A stretch of 64,000 bases of DNA, from contig JANYDB010000059.1 in NCBI GenBank assembly GCA_025359985.1, positions 33,347 to 97,346 on the forward strand, given 5' to 3'. The DNA comes from Burkholderiales bacterium. GTDB lineage: Bacteria > Pseudomonadota > Gammaproteobacteria > Burkholderiales > Usitatibacteraceae. Numbering within the stretch: the stretch's first letter is position 1; every line of letters starts with the position of its first letter. Below the pieces are notes generated by a model. The model worked only from the letters and a program-made list of their open reading frames with translations. It did not search any database and was not told the DNA's origin. Shown piece after piece: positions 38,162-47,716 of the stretch. The position numbers were made by a program, and so were the translations under genes.

Positions 38162-39301
38162 CTAAATAAAATAATGCGGTAAAAAACGACTGGTGTTTTT
38201 GGTCACTGGCGACTCATCTTCGCGTATCCCCATACCGGCGGGCTCATCACCGATGATCCATGAGCCAATGACCATGTAATTATCCTGCCCAGCCTCGCGA
38301 TAATTGGGCACTGGATGAAAGCCCTGGTAGATGAATCCTTCGGCACCATATTCGCCCGGGATCGCGATTTCACCGCTCGCGGTTTTGATGGTGACGTTCG
38401 CACCTTCGCGCGAGAGCAGCGGTTTTTTGACGTAATCGCTTGCAAATTTTTGCGGCTCAAAATAGGTCGGCAATAGATTCGGATGATCCGGGTACAGCTC
38501 CCACAGCATCGGCAAAATCGCTTTATTGGCAAGCAGCATTTTCCATGCAGGTTCAATCATGCGTATATCGCTGTTCAGTAAATTACGGCCAAACGCTTCA
38601 CGCACCATCCACTCCCAGGGATAGAGCTTGAACAACGCTTTGATTTCCTGATCGCTATCGTCCGCAAATTTTTTCGCCACGGCATCCCAGCCGATATGGC
38701 TAATGTCGATGAAAGGCGCATCAACATTAGCCTGCATCGCGACATCGCGCAGATAATCGATATTGCCGACATCCTCTTCGCTATCGCCCACACAGGTGAA
38801 GTGAATCGTCTTCGCGCCTAATTCAGTGGCTATTTCTTTAAAGCGCCCGATCATTTTTTCATGCAGGCTATTGAACTGATCGCAGCCCGGTTTTACCTCC
38901 TGCAGCCAATACCATTGGGCAACACTCGCCTCGATCAATGAGGTCGGCGTATCAGCGTTGTATTCCAGCATTTTCGGCGAGCCGTTGCCGTCCCAAGAAA
39001 AATCGAAGCGCCCAAAAAATGTCGCCTCATCATCATTCCAGGAGCGCTCAATTAGGGGAATAAATTCAGTGGGAATCGCAAAACTCGCGTAGAGATTTTT
39101 ATCAATGACATGCTGGGCGGCAGCGATGCACATTTCATGACAATTGGCGGTGGCCGTTTCGAGCGTATCAATTTCCTGCGCGCTGAATTGGTAGCAGGCG
39201 CGCTCATCCCAGTAGATACCATCAATGGAATGGAAGCCAAAGCCCAGGTCTTCCATTTTCTTCGGCCAGTCCGGACGCGGGATCAGGTTTTCCCGTTTCA
39301 T
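38162..39301 (-). CDS. Glutathionylspermidine synthase-like ATP-grasp protein (YgiC/YjfC)
   Basis: A 379-residue member of the GspS-C synthetase family. Visible motifs are the N-terminal RPDWPKKMEDLGFGFH, WDERACYQFS, the metal/ATP site FGRFDFSWDGNGSPKMLEYNADTPTSLIEA (about 95-125) and LLSREGANVTIK. The amidase half of true E. coli Gsp is absent. Known GspS-C enzymes join glutathione to spermidine; for YgiC-type proteins the acceptor is not established. It overlaps the GNAT gene start by four bases and lies near speD-speE, so a polyamine substrate is plausible. Confidence 0.85.
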   Translation of the reverse strand: MKRENLIPRPDWPKKMEDLGFGFHSIDGIYWDERACYQFSAQEIDTLETATANCHEMCIAAAQHVIDKNLYASFAIPTEFIPLIERSWNDDEATFFGRFDFSWDGNGSPKMLEYNADTPTSLIEASVAQWYWLQEVKPGCDQFNSLHEKMIGRFKEIATELGAKTIHFTCVGDSEEDVGNIDYLRDVAMQANVDAPFIDISHIGWDAVAKKFADDSDQEIKALFKLYPWEWMVREAFGRNLLNSDIRMIEPAWKMLLANKAILPMLWELYPDHPNLLPTYFEPQKFASDYVKKPLLSREGANVTIKTASGEIAIPGEYGAEGFIYQGFHPVPNYREAGQDNYMVIGSWIIGDEPAGMGIREDESPVTKNTSRFLPHYFI

Positions 39302-39849
39302 AATAACTTGTACATATAGGTGGTCGGTAAAAACGTCGGGCTGCTACTCTGAGCAGCGATGGTGGTGGTAATGGTGGCCAAAACAAAATTCGGAATACTG
39401 CCTGCCACTTGATAGCCCATGGATGTATAAAGCAATTGCCCTGCGCTGCCGGTTTCAGTATCGAGTACCAGCAGGCTACGCTTGGCGTCGCGGGCTGCCT
39501 GTTCCACGGCTTGCATCAGTGAACGACCCAAACCGCTGCGACGCGCAGCGGTATGCACCAGCACTTTTTGCACCTCAGCGCGATGGATGCCATTGGGCTT
39601 CATGCACAGCGATAGTTGCGCAGTACCCACTACTTGACCCTCATGTTCAGCCATGAGCAGAACAAGACTGCCTTGTTCAAGCGCATCAAACACACCGCGC
39701 CAATACTGATCGATTACTTCGTCGGCGAGGGGCAACACATAGCCAACCGATGCGCCGCTCTCGACAGCATCACGCAGCAACATTCGTAATTGATTTTGCA
39801 GCGCAGGATCGCGCACCGCCACCGGTGTTAAAGGCCGTATCGAGATCAT
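39298..39849 (-). CDS. GNAT-family N-acetyltransferase
   Basis: A ~183-residue acetyltransferase. The ATG at 39849 starts five bases after the DUF1190 stop and yields MISIRPLTPVAV; an upstream in-frame start at 39885 would overlap that gene. The acetyl-CoA loop is VLVHTAARRSGLGRSLMQAVE (about 100-120: R-R-x-G-L-G-R-S). The substrate is unknown. Its stop overlaps the YgiC-like gene, and the polyamine genes are close, so a polyamine or amino-group acceptor is a reasonable guess. Confidence 0.82.
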   Translation of the reverse strand: MISIRPLTPVAVRDPALQNQLRMLLRDAVESGASVGYVLPLADEVIDQYWRGVFDALEQGSLVLLMAEHEGQVVGTAQLSLCMKPNGIHRAEVQKVLVHTAARRSGLGRSLMQAVEQAARDAKRSLLVLDTETGSAGQLLYTSMGYQVAGSIPNFVLATITTTIAAQSSSPTFLPTTYMYKLL

Positions 39850-39853
39850 CGGC

Positions 39854-40195
39854 TCAACCCGAAGCCGAATGGCCGCTGGAACCAAAACCGCCGCGGCTTA
39901 CAGTCGATGAACCGATAGTTTTACCACTCTGGGAAGGTGAAAAATTTGACCCGCTGGTGTATCCATAAGGACGGCCGTAGTAATGCGTGGCGGCCGCGTT
40001 GCCCGTGCGTCGATCATAGGCAGGCTCGCAATCTTTAGGATCGTTTCCCCAGTCGGCAAGGCAATCGACTTTATTTGCGTAAACGTCGCGGCGTGTTTCC
40101 TCTTTACTGCAGCCACCCAGAGTAGCCGTAACGGCTGCAGCACCGATCAAAACCAAAGTGATGTGTGAGCTGGATTTACGAACTTTTTTGAGCAT
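39854..40195 (-). CDS. DUF1190 (YgiB/YjfM-like) lipoprotein
   Basis: A 113-residue protein. The signal sequence ends in a lipobox (TATLGGC), so it is an outer-membrane or inner-membrane lipoprotein. The mature part has RRDVYANKVDCLADWG and CEPAYD (a probable disulfide) and a Gly/Ser/Tyr-rich C-terminus, as in YgiB. The ATG at 40195 follows GAAAGAAAG. It heads the cluster with the GNAT, YgiC-like and DUF350 genes. Confidence 0.75.
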   Translation of the reverse strand: MLKKVRKSSSHITLVLIGAAAVTATLGGCSKEETRRDVYANKVDCLADWGNDPKDCEPAYDRRTGNAAATHYYGRPYGYTSGSNFSPSQSGKTIGSSTVSRGGFGSSGHSASG

Positions 40196-40388
40196 CAACT
40201 TTCTTTCGTAGCTATACGATTTGGTAATGATTTCACAATATTACGCGAATAAAAATTGATGTGGTGCTTCAGTTTTATCCTGATTTACCTTTGCATGGGA
40301 TGAAGCCCGCATGATCAGATCTTTTTAGTGCCCCGAACGCCGGAAAATGCTTGAAACAAAATCATAAGATACGGACGCGCTGCAAGCT

Positions 40389-41255
40389 TCACCCATCCAT
40401 TAAATGTCGAACATATTCTGGCAACGCGAGCAGCGCATGGTGTATTTCACCGTTATAAAACTGGCGGTCAGTTATGGCGCGCTGCTTAAGCCGGGCATTA
40501 ATCTCGGCCGCACTGATATTAATAATGTTCAATGCATCTGACGCTACTGCAAACCCCCATGTCGCGCCATAGGCGGGGATGTGCACAAAATAAGGCGTGA
40601 CCGTTTTGAATACCTGTCGCAAATTTTCAATACTGGTTTTCACTCTTGCGGGATGCGAAAACGGAGAGCCGATATGCAGGGTGAGTGCGCCGCCATCATG
40701 GCTATTTAGCGCGCGCTTGCAATCGGCATAAAAATGGGGCGTGTACAGCGCTTCTGCGGAGCCCACGGGATCGGTGAGATCAAGATAGATGAGATCAAAA
40801 CTATGGGCGGCTCGCATATATTCCACGCCGTCGCCAATATGCACATCTAGCTTAGGGTGCGCAAACACATCATGGTGCACTGACTGAAAATGCGCTTGTG
40901 CTACTTCAATCACGGCCTGATCCAGCTCGCACAGCACCACCGATGCAATCGATGGATACTTGAGTAACTCTTCAGCTGAGCCGCCATCGCCGCCACCGAT
41001 AATCAACACGCTTTTCGGATCGGGATGCGTGATGGCGGCAAAATGAACAAAATTTTCATGATAAAAAAATTCATCGCGTTCAGACAGCATATTGCAGCCG
41101 TCAATACGCATGAGTTTACCGAGATCAGGTGTGTCGAACACCTCAATTAACTGATAAGGCGATTGCACTGACGCGATTTTGGCAGTGGCATTGAAATACA
41201 CACCCGCGCCATTACTGATGCGCTCATCGAGCCGAATATTGGACTTACGTTTCAA
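40389..41255 (-). CDS. speE: Spermidine synthase SpeE
   Basis: A 288-residue aminopropyltransferase. It has the dcSAM-binding glycine motif IIGGGDGGSAEE (about 86-97), the acidic VVLCELD and the catalytic region DLIYLDLTDPVGSAEALYTPHFY. It transfers an aminopropyl group from decarboxylated SAM to putrescine. Its start overlaps the speD stop by four bases (ATGA), so the two are one operon. Confidence 0.95.
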   Translation of the reverse strand: MKRKSNIRLDERISNGAGVYFNATAKIASVQSPYQLIEVFDTPDLGKLMRIDGCNMLSERDEFFYHENFVHFAAITHPDPKSVLIIGGGDGGSAEELLKYPSIASVVLCELDQAVIEVAQAHFQSVHHDVFAHPKLDVHIGDGVEYMRAAHSFDLIYLDLTDPVGSAEALYTPHFYADCKRALNSHDGGALTLHIGSPFSHPARVKTSIENLRQVFKTVTPYFVHIPAYGATWGFAVASDALNIINISAAEINARLKQRAITDRQFYNGEIHHALLALPEYVRHLMDG

Positions 41256-41650
41256 ACCAGCGCTTCCACGACCGGTAAATCTTTGCCGCGCAACACCCGT
41301 TCCATCAACACATCCCCCGGCTGCAGTGCAAACAACAATTCAGCATAGAGACGTTCGGCTTTACGACTGTTGTCAGCGGAAACATTGCAAACATAGATAT
41401 CGAGTGTCGCGCCCGCACGCTCGGGCCAGGTGTGAATCGCCAGATGGGATTCGGCCAGCACCACAGCACCCGTTGCGCCGCCGACCTGCAATTTATCAAA
41501 GCTCGCAAATTGATAAAAATGTTCGCCCAGAATGGTTAGACCTGCGGTTTTACAGGCCTGAACACAGCGCCTGCCAAGCAGCGCAGCCGAGGTGAGCAGC
41601 TCGCTATCGGGACAGTTATAAAGGTCAGCGATGATGTGTAGCCCCTTCAT
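41252..41650 (-). CDS. speD: S-adenosylmethionine decarboxylase proenzyme SpeD
   Basis: A 132-residue bacterial class 1B AdoMetDC. The self-cleavage site is in LAESHLAIHTWPE (about 66-78): cleavage before the Ser gives the pyruvoyl group. The catalytic Cys is in YVCNVSADN. It makes the aminopropyl donor used by SpeE, encoded directly downstream. Confidence 0.95.
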   Translation of the reverse strand: MKGLHIIADLYNCPDSELLTSAALLGRRCVQACKTAGLTILGEHFYQFASFDKLQVGGATGAVVLAESHLAIHTWPERAGATLDIYVCNVSADNSRKAERLYAELLFALQPGDVLMERVLRGKDLPVVEALV

Positions 41651-41775
41651 GGCGTTCCTCGTTAAATTTTACGGTTTGGCAAACCCATTTTATGTGGGAA
41701 TCATTATGCGGAAACAACAATTTCAGCATCTACGTGTTGCTTAGAAACGGCTTATAAACTCTTTATGCGCTGTTT

Positions 41776-41806
41776 TTGTATCCGCTGGGAGCATTCAAAT
41801 TATAAT
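41776..41806 (+). promoter_or_regulatory. Weak promoter candidate for tkt
   Basis: A perfect TATAAT (41801-41806) lies 67 bp before the tkt ATG. The best -35 is TTGTAT (41776-41781) with a 19-base spacer, which is one or two bases too long. Suggestive only. Confidence 0.3.
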
Positions 41807-41873
41807 CGCCATTCAATTTGGTTTTTTAGCGCTGCTACTTCCACCTTCCCGCTCTTTGTAAAGATTACTGCTC

Positions 41874-43877
41874 ATGACCCAGACCACCCTGATCGACATT
41901 ACCAATGCTATTCGCGCGCTCGCGATGGACGCCGTACAAAAAGCCAACTCAGGCCACCCCGGTGCGCCAATGGGGATGGCAGAGATGGCGGAGGTATTGT
42001 GGCGGCGTCACTTAAAACATAATCCGACCAATCCGCATTGGGCAGACCGTGATCGTTTTGTGCTCTCGAACGGCCACGCCTCAATGCTGATTTATGCGCT
42101 GCTGCATCTGACGGGATATGACTTGACGATAGACGACATCAAGGCTTTCCGTCAGTTACATTCCAAAACACCGGGCCATCCAGAAGTAGCCATCACGCCG
42201 GGGATTGAAACGACCACTGGTCCATTAGGGCAGGGTTTGGCCAATGCGGTCGGCATGGCCATCGCAGAACGTGAAATGGCGCGCACTTTTAATCGCGACG
42301 GTCACCATATTGTTGACCATCACACCTATGTTTTCATGGGCGACGGCTGTTTGATGGAGGGGATTTCACACGAAGTATGCTCACTCGCCGGCACCCTCTG
42401 TTTGGGTAAATTAATCGGCTTTTACGACGACAACGGTATCTCGATTGATGGCAAAGTGGAAGGCTGGTTTAAAGACAACACCCCGCAGCGTTTTGAGGCT
42501 TACGGCTGGCATGTGATTGCACATGTGGACGGCCATAATGCAGATGCCGTTGATGCCGCCCTGCAGGCCGCCAAGAAAGTCACCGACAAGCCTTCGCTAA
42601 TCTGCTGCAAAACCGTGATCGGTAAAGGCTCGCCCAATATGGGCGGCACCGATAAAGTTCACGGTGCGCCGCTCGGCGATAAAGAAATCGCCGCGACCCG
42701 TGAAGCCATCGGCTGGCACTACGCTCCGTTTGAAATTCCACAAAATATTTACGACGCGTGGGACGCGAAACACAAAGGCGCGGCCGTTGAAGCACAATGG
42801 AACGGCGCGTTTGCCGCCTATGCAGCCGCATACCCGGAATTAGCCAGCGAATTCAAACGTCGCATGGCCGGTGAATTGCCGACGAATTTTGCGGCTACAG
42901 CACATGCGCTGCTAGACAAATCGGTTGAAAAAGCCGAGACCGTCGCCACTCGCAAAGCCTCGCAATTCGCTATCGAAGCGTTCGCGCAAACCATGCCGGA
43001 ATTGCTCGGCGGCTCGGCCGATTTAACCGGCTCCGTGTTCACCAACTGGAGCGGCAGCAAAGCATTATCAGCCACAACGGGCGGAAACTATATTAACTAT
43101 GGCGTGCGCGAATTCGGCATGGTCACCATTGGCAACGGTATCGCGCTGCATGGCGGCTTGATTCCCTATTCGGGCACATTCCTGACCTTCAGTGATTACT
43201 CACGCAACGGTTTACGCATGGCCGCGTTAATGAAGCTCAGAAATATTTTTGTCTTCACTCACGATTCCATCGGCCTGGGCGAGGACGGCCCAACTCATCA
43301 ATCAGTTGAACATGTGGCGTCACTGCGCCTGATTCCCAATATGGATGTATGGCGTCCCTGCGATACAGTGGAAGCCGCTGCCGCATGGCAACACGCGATT
43401 CAGCGCAAAGACGGCCCCACCTGTTTAATCTACTCGCGCCAAAACAGCCTGTTCCAGAAACGTGACGCTGCAACACTCGCCAACGTCGCAAAGGGCGGCT
43501 ATGTATTGTCGAAAGAAGCGGGGGAACCAGGTCAACTCAAGGCTGTGATTATTGCCACCGGTACTGAAGTTTCTCTAGCCATGGAAGCGCAAAAAACGCT
43601 AGCGCAAGAAGGTATCCACGTCCGCGTTGTCTCAATGGTATCCACCTTTGTTTTCGACAAACAAGATGCCGCGTATAAATCAAGTGTCTTGCCAAAGTTA
43701 GTACCCCGCTTGGCCATTGAGGCAGGTGTAACTGATTATTGGCGTAAATACGTGGGCTTGGATGGCGTGGTGATCGGCATTGATACATTCGGTGAATCAG
43801 CCCCCGCACCGGTGCTGTATAAATATTTTGGAATTACGGCGGAGGCAATAATTATGGCCGTAAAGAAAATGAATTGA
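41874..43877 (+). CDS. tkt: Transketolase
   Basis: A 667-residue thiamine diphosphate enzyme of the pentose phosphate or Calvin cycle. Landmarks are [15 protein letters not shown] (about 24-38), the ThDP motif [13 protein letters not shown]...DDNGISIDG (about 155-190), [18 protein letters not shown] and [14 protein letters not shown] (about 460-473). Full length. The downstream gene is convergent. Confidence 0.97.
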   Translation: MTQTTLIDITNAIRALAMDAVQKANSGHPGAPMGMAEMAEVLWRRHLKHNPTNPHWADRDRFVLSNGHASMLIYALLHLTGYDLTIDDIKAFRQLHSKTPGHPEVAITPGIETTTGPLGQGLANAVGMAIAEREMARTFNRDGHHIVDHHTYVFMGDGCLMEGISHEVCSLAGTLCLGKLIGFYDDNGISIDGKVEGWFKDNTPQRFEAYGWHVIAHVDGHNADAVDAALQAAKKVTDKPSLICCKTVIGKGSPNMGGTDKVHGAPLGDKEIAATREAIGWHYAPFEIPQNIYDAWDAKHKGAAVEAQWNGAFAAYAAAYPELASEFKRRMAGELPTNFAATAHALLDKSVEKAETVATRKASQFAIEAFAQTMPELLGGSADLTGSVFTNWSGSKALSATTGGNYINYGVREFGMVTIGNGIALHGGLIPYSGTFLTFSDYSRNGLRMAALMKLRNIFVFTHDSIGLGEDGPTHQSVEHVASLRLIPNMDVWRPCDTVEAAAAWQHAIQRKDGPTCLIYSRQNSLFQKRDAATLANVAKGGYVLSKEAGEPGQLKAVIIATGTEVSLAMEAQKTLAQEGIHVRVVSMVSTFVFDKQDAAYKSSVLPKLVPRLAIEAGVTDYWRKYVGLDGVVIGIDTFGESAPAPVLYKYFGITAEAIIMAVKKMN

Positions 43878-44064
43878 AAATGATGGATCGTGACAACGCT
43901 CTTTCGCTGCTCAACCCTTTTGCTGCTCCATGCGTCCCTGTTTGAAGCCGAGAAAAAAGACGTGCGCGCTCTGCTAGTGGTTCGATTGGCAAGGCGCGCA
44001 TACGGTTTTTTATCTGCGTAGCGACTTTAACGTTCACTGCATTGATGCGCGCCCTACACCATAA

Positions 44065-44541
44065 TTACCGAGCCGACATCAGCATGGGAATGAACACCGC
44101 AGCCGCTATGCCCAGCACGAACATCACCAAAAAAACCAACGCAATCACACCCGCCAGCCGCCAGAATTTTTGCTGATGTTGAAGGGCGGACTCCATTGAT
44201 TTGCTGGTGCCATCGGCCAGCAAGCGTGAAATAGCACGGCTGTATTTGACAAGGTAAAAACCGAGTGCGCCATAGATTACCGCGATCACCAAATACAAAG
44301 CGCCCATCCCGCCCATCATGCCGCGCGGCACGGCATTACTCGCCCCTATCATGCCGCCAGCAAATTTCATCATCAGCGCGCCCAGCACCGAAAAAACGGC
44401 ACCGACAAACAATAAAATGCCTATCAGCATCACCCACCCTTTGGACTTGCGCAGCGCTTCCAGCATCGTGCTGGTAATCCCGCTGCCCTCGCTGGGCTGT
44501 TGATCAAGATTGGCAGCCGGGGCGGCGTATTGATTGGTCAT
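44065..44541 (-). CDS. Small membrane protein, unknown function
   Basis: A ~158-residue protein from the ATG at 44541 (MTNQYAAPAANL). It has a short polar N-terminus, then hydrophobic segments at about 36-62, 70-98 and 130-155. A Gly/Met-rich stretch (RGMMGGMGALYLVIAV) lies between the first two. It resembles DUF5362-type membrane proteins in layout, but I cannot assign a family firmly. The reading frame extends further upstream without features. Confidence 0.6.
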   Translation of the reverse strand: MTNQYAAPAANLDQQPSEGSGITSTMLEALRKSKGWVMLIGILLFVGAVFSVLGALMMKFAGGMIGASNAVPRGMMGGMGALYLVIAVIYGALGFYLVKYSRAISRLLADGTSKSMESALQHQQKFWRLAGVIALVFLVMFVLGIAAAVFIPMLMSAR

Positions 44542-44659
44542 GGTGGCCTTTTTATGTGAAGGTAGATGGTGGATATAAAAATTGGGAGAAAAATGATTGT
44601 TCAGAGGGGTGGCTTGCGGCAAAAAAGCTTAGCGTGCGCATTCTAATTTTGCAACTTTC

Positions 44660-44725
44660 AAACTCTACCATTCATAGGCATCTCGAAGCATTTTTGCTCG
44701 AAGGCGCTCGCCGATGAATGAGTTT
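44660..44725. repeat. 66-bp palindromic element, copy 4 (beside IS remnant)
   Basis: Left arm 44660-44689 begins AAACTCTACCATTCATAGGC, loop ATTTTT is 44690-44695, right arm 44696-44725 ends GATGAATGAGTTT. TCGAAGC / GCTCGA pair beside the loop. It ends 12 bp left of the IS terminal repeat at 44738. Confidence 0.85.
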
Positions 44726-44737
44726 TAGCTGATATTG

Positions 44738-45380
44738 CACTAGTGTCCCAACGTTTGGAACAAGTTTCCCTGGATTGGGGTAAGGGTCGGTTGGTCTGAT
44801 TCGAAAGACGGTTTGAGCAAAGCGGGTATTGGTGTGGTTTCAACCATATTCAGACTCAGCACTCTCAAGATTTCATGCATGGAGTGATTCAGGTGCAGTT
44901 TTTTCTTGACGATTGCGATCAGTACATAGGTCGACATAGCGACCCAGATCTGGGTCTTGACCGCGTTCTCGTTGGTGCCGAAGAACGACTTGATGCGCAA
45001 GTGCTGCTTGATCCATATGAAGAACAACTCGACCTGCCAACGTTGTCTGTACAACGCACAAATAGTCAGTGCGGGCAGCGACAGATTGTTGGTCAGGAAT
45101 TCCTAAGTCTTGCTGGTATCTTCGTCGAAATAGGCGACGCGGCGCAGTATGTCTGGGTAACGTTTGCAATAGATCGCGCCATTGAGACGCACCTGATGGT
45201 CGCTAATGAGGCCAATGAGGGTGTTGACCTGTTTGCATAGCAATCCTTCAAGGCTAAAAGCACAAAAGGATGAACCATGGCGAACATGAATTCGACATCG
45301 ACAACAGTGCGAAATTGCAATACCAACAAACAAATTATATGGTTACGCTATGCAGATAGTTGGACATTGGGACACTAGTG
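44738..45380 (-). mobile_element. Internally deleted IS4-family insertion sequence
   Basis: Perfect 14-bp terminal inverted repeats, CACTAGTGTCCCAA at 44738-44751 and its complement at 45367-45380, bound a 643-bp element. Only the C-terminal third of a transposase remains inside, so the element is a deletion derivative of a ~1.2-1.5 kb IS and cannot move on its own. No convincing target-site duplication is seen in the flanks. Confidence 0.8.
44740..45240 (-). pseudogene. IS4-family transposase, C-terminal fragment with a stop
   Basis: The frame reads QVNTLIGLISDHQVRLNG, then KRYPDILRRVAYFDEDTSKT, an in-frame TAG (45103-45105) where the family has Leu, then EFLTNNLSLPAL and the DDE-domain end YRQRWQVELFFIWIKQHLRI (the catalytic Glu is in VELFF). 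The stop codon lies inside the left terminal repeat. The N-terminal ~60% is missing. Confidence 0.8.
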
Positions 45381-45401
45381 ATAATGGATATCAGTATCGC
45401 T

Positions 45402-45572
45402 TCAATAATGAAACCGCAACTGCGCAACCAAAAACGCCTTACCCTCTACTCGATACACCATCCAATGTTCGTCGGCAATTCGCCTCAGCCAATAGCCTCA
45501 CACGGGGTGTTTCAACGCTTCGGGTTTGCCGATCGCGGCTTAGGGTCCACGCTGACTTCCTAAATCAGTTAG
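45402..45572 (-). pseudogene. YoeB-type toxin remnant
   Basis: One minus-strand frame reads LTDLGSQRGP, a stop, AAIGKPEALKHPV, a stop (TGA at 45498-45500), then GYWLRRIADEHWMVYRVEG and ends LVAQLRFHY. This follows the YoeB family pattern IGKPEPLKHxLSGxWSRRIxxEHRLVY...QCRYHY almost residue for residue. The two in-frame stops (also TAA at 45540-45542) and the missing N-terminus make it a pseudogene. It abuts the IS remnant's right end. No YefM antitoxin is recognisable upstream. Confidence 0.65.
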
Positions 45573-45668
45573 TCATCTTGGCTGTGCCCGTTGGGATTGC
45601 AGTCTATTATGCCGTTGAGCCTAGTGTTTGGATGTACTATCTAAATATCAACCGTACTGGAGGTTTTC

Positions 45669-45980
45669 ATGAGTAGCTTTGTTGGGGCGCTGTTTGTGTT
45701 TAGTTTCCTGTTTTTAATTTATGTTTTGCCCACGCTTCACATTTTGGTTTCATCACGCTCACGCGGCGGCGCAAAGTTCGGCTGGATTCTGATCAATTTG
45801 GTGTTTCCGATTTTGGGCTGGGGCGTGTTTTTAGTGATTACGCAGAAGGAAAAAGAGCGTATTACCCAGACTCGTTATGCGGATAAGATAAGCGCGCGCA
45901 ATAGGCCTATGTTTATCAAGAATCAATCACCCCGGCAACACGCCGACGACATCGCACGCACGCTGACTGCAAACAGCTAG
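45669..45980 (+). CDS. PLD-nuclease-N-terminal-type small membrane protein
   Basis: A 103-residue protein with two transmembrane helices (about 5-27 and 38-59) around SSRSRGGAKFGWILINLVFPILGWGVFLV. This pattern is found in the PLDc_N domain at the N-terminus of cardiolipin synthases, here standing alone. A polar tail follows. A TGGAGG ribosome-binding site lies eight bases before the ATG. Confidence 0.7.
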   Translation: MSSFVGALFVFSFLFLIYVLPTLHILVSSRSRGGAKFGWILINLVFPILGWGVFLVITQKEKERITQTRYADKISARNRPMFIKNQSPRQHADDIARTLTANS

Positions 45981-46037
45981 AAGAGGACATGTGAAGCCTC
46001 GCGCTTCTCGTGCCTGCTTTGCTTTAAACCAACGTTA

Positions 46038-46415
46038 CTAACGACGATTCGGATTATCCGGATGACGGTCACGATTATTCGGGACGCCGTCGCCATCGCG
46101 GTCACCACGGTTCCAGCGACCACGCTCAAGCACCCACCCATTGTTACGTTCGATCCAGCGGGGCTCTGAATAATAATGGCCGGAACGCTCGCGTTCCCAA
46201 TGGCCTTTTTTCCATGCGTGTTTGTTGCGATTTGCATCCCAGTAGCCGGGCGCCCAAAGATAGCCGCGGCGCGATTCTGGCACTACTTCATAACGTATAG
46301 CTGGCGGTGCGCGATTGAAGAAAATTTCTGCGTCGGCGAATGCCAGCGTTGATTGGGTGATTCCGCCGAGCGATGCGGTAATCAGCAGCGTGAGCAATGG
46401 CTTACGAAATTTCAT
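46038..46415 (-). CDS. Secreted YXWGXW-repeat-type protein
   Basis: A ~125-residue exported protein. The ATG at 46415 has a good AGGAGAT ribosome-binding site and opens a signal peptide (MKFRKPLLTLLITASLGG, cleavage near AFADA). The mature part has the Tyr/Trp/Gly-rich pattern GYLWAPGYWDANRN...WKKGHWERE...WVLERGRWNRG of the YXWGXW family and ends in the Asp-rich GDRDGDGVPNNRDRHPDNP, a calcium-loop-like (thrombospondin type 3) tail. Function unknown. Confidence 0.75.
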   Translation of the reverse strand: MKFRKPLLTLLITASLGGITQSTLAFADAEIFFNRAPPAIRYEVVPESRRGYLWAPGYWDANRNKHAWKKGHWERERSGHYYSEPRWIERNNGWVLERGRWNRGDRDGDGVPNNRDRHPDNPNRR

Positions 46416-46581
46416 GATGGCTATCTCCTGAGTATGCTTGACGTGGCTTCGGACAAATGTCCTGGCCTCCGGCGCTAACGGCATCGCCACAGGGGACTTA
46501 ATTAAAATTTAGGCGCAAGCTAACGCCACGTCAGTGCGGCGGCACACATATATCAACGAATGCGCGCCTAAAAATCAAGGA

Positions 46582-47609
46582 TCATGATGCCGCTTCTATC
46601 AATCCTTCCAATCCAAACTCAGCCGCAATTAATGAATATGAATGCTGCCGCGCTTTCGGATCATGCGTCCAGGTGTTGATCACAATTTCATCGAGCGCAA
46701 AAGTGGTTGCCAGCGTTTCAAGCCGCACTCTGACTTGTGCGGCAGTGCCAACAATGGCTTTACCGCGCAGCACATCGATCGTGGCGCGCTCAGCCACGCC
46801 ATAGCTTGCGTAGGCAATATCAGCATCCTCTGGCGAGACCAGCGGGGTGCGTAGTCCTTGTTCAAAACCGATGCGCCATTGTTCGCGGGTCTTTAATAGC
46901 CGCCGCGCGCGGGCTTCACTATCGGCGGCCAGTGCCCACACGCAAATGGTGGCGTGCGGCTGCGGATGCGCCACACTCGGCCGATAGTGTTGGCGATAAA
47001 GTGCCAGCGCCTGCTCGGTGCCGCGGCCCTCGGTAAAAAAATACGCGTAGGCATAGGGCAAACCCAAATACGCCGCGAGCTGCGCACCATAATCAGACGA
47101 GCCTAAAATCCACAGCTCGGGTGAAGTAGGCCCTAGCGGATGCGCCTTGATCTCGCGAAAAGCATGACCTGCCGCCAACGGCGATCCCGATACCCACGCT
47201 TGTAGATCCTGCACCTGCTGCGGAAATTCTTCAGCCGCATTTTGATGCGGGTTTAATGCGAAAGCCGTCTGTCGATCCGAACCTGGCGCACGACCCACAC
47301 CGAGATCAATACGGCCCGGGGCGATGCCCTCCAGTACTCGAAATTGTTCTGCCACTTTCAATGCCGAATAATGCGGCAGCATCACGCCGGCGCTGCCGAT
47401 ACGAATGCGCACGGTGGTCGCGGCAATGGCGGCATTAGCACCTCCGGCGCGGTGCCGACAATATTGTCGCTGTTGTGATGCTCGGACACCCAGTAGCGAT
47501 GAAAGCCAAGCCGATCACAATGTTTCGCCAGCGCCATGCTTTCACCGATGGCGAGATGCTGGCTTTTGCCGAGTGCTGCGGGGGATTGGTCGAGGACAGA
47601 AATTTTCAT
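46582..47609 (-). pseudogene. Luciferase-like monooxygenase (LLM class), frameshifted
   Basis: The N-terminal part (47609 to ~47435) encodes MKISVLDQSPAALGKS...HRYWVSEHHNS...GTAPEVLM in one frame. The rest (~47434 to 46582) continues as AAIAATTVRIRIGSAGVMLPHYSALKVAEQ...GRIDLGVGRAPG in another frame. Restoring one G at ~47430-47436 would rejoin them as EVLMAAIAATT. The full product (~340 residues) would be a flavin-dependent oxidoreductase of the YhbW type. Either a recent pseudogene or a sequencing error. Confidence 0.8.
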
Positions 47610-47716
47610 GAATGCATTATGATTGCATGTCCGGCCATCGTGCTAATTTATAAAAACAGGCGCGTGCTACCGATTAAATTCGCAGCGCTTTAAAATTTAT
47701 TTTAGAAACGATCCCC

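Noticed and set aside
43930..43985. Palindromic element candidate after tkt
   Set aside because: TTTGAAGC and GCTAGTGGTT are present, but the loop and spacing do not fit and pairing is poor.
45350..45676. 108-codon plus-strand frame across the IS end
   Set aside because: It runs through the IS terminal repeat and antisense to the yoeB remnant; the better call downstream is the small membrane protein with a good ribosome-binding site at 45669.
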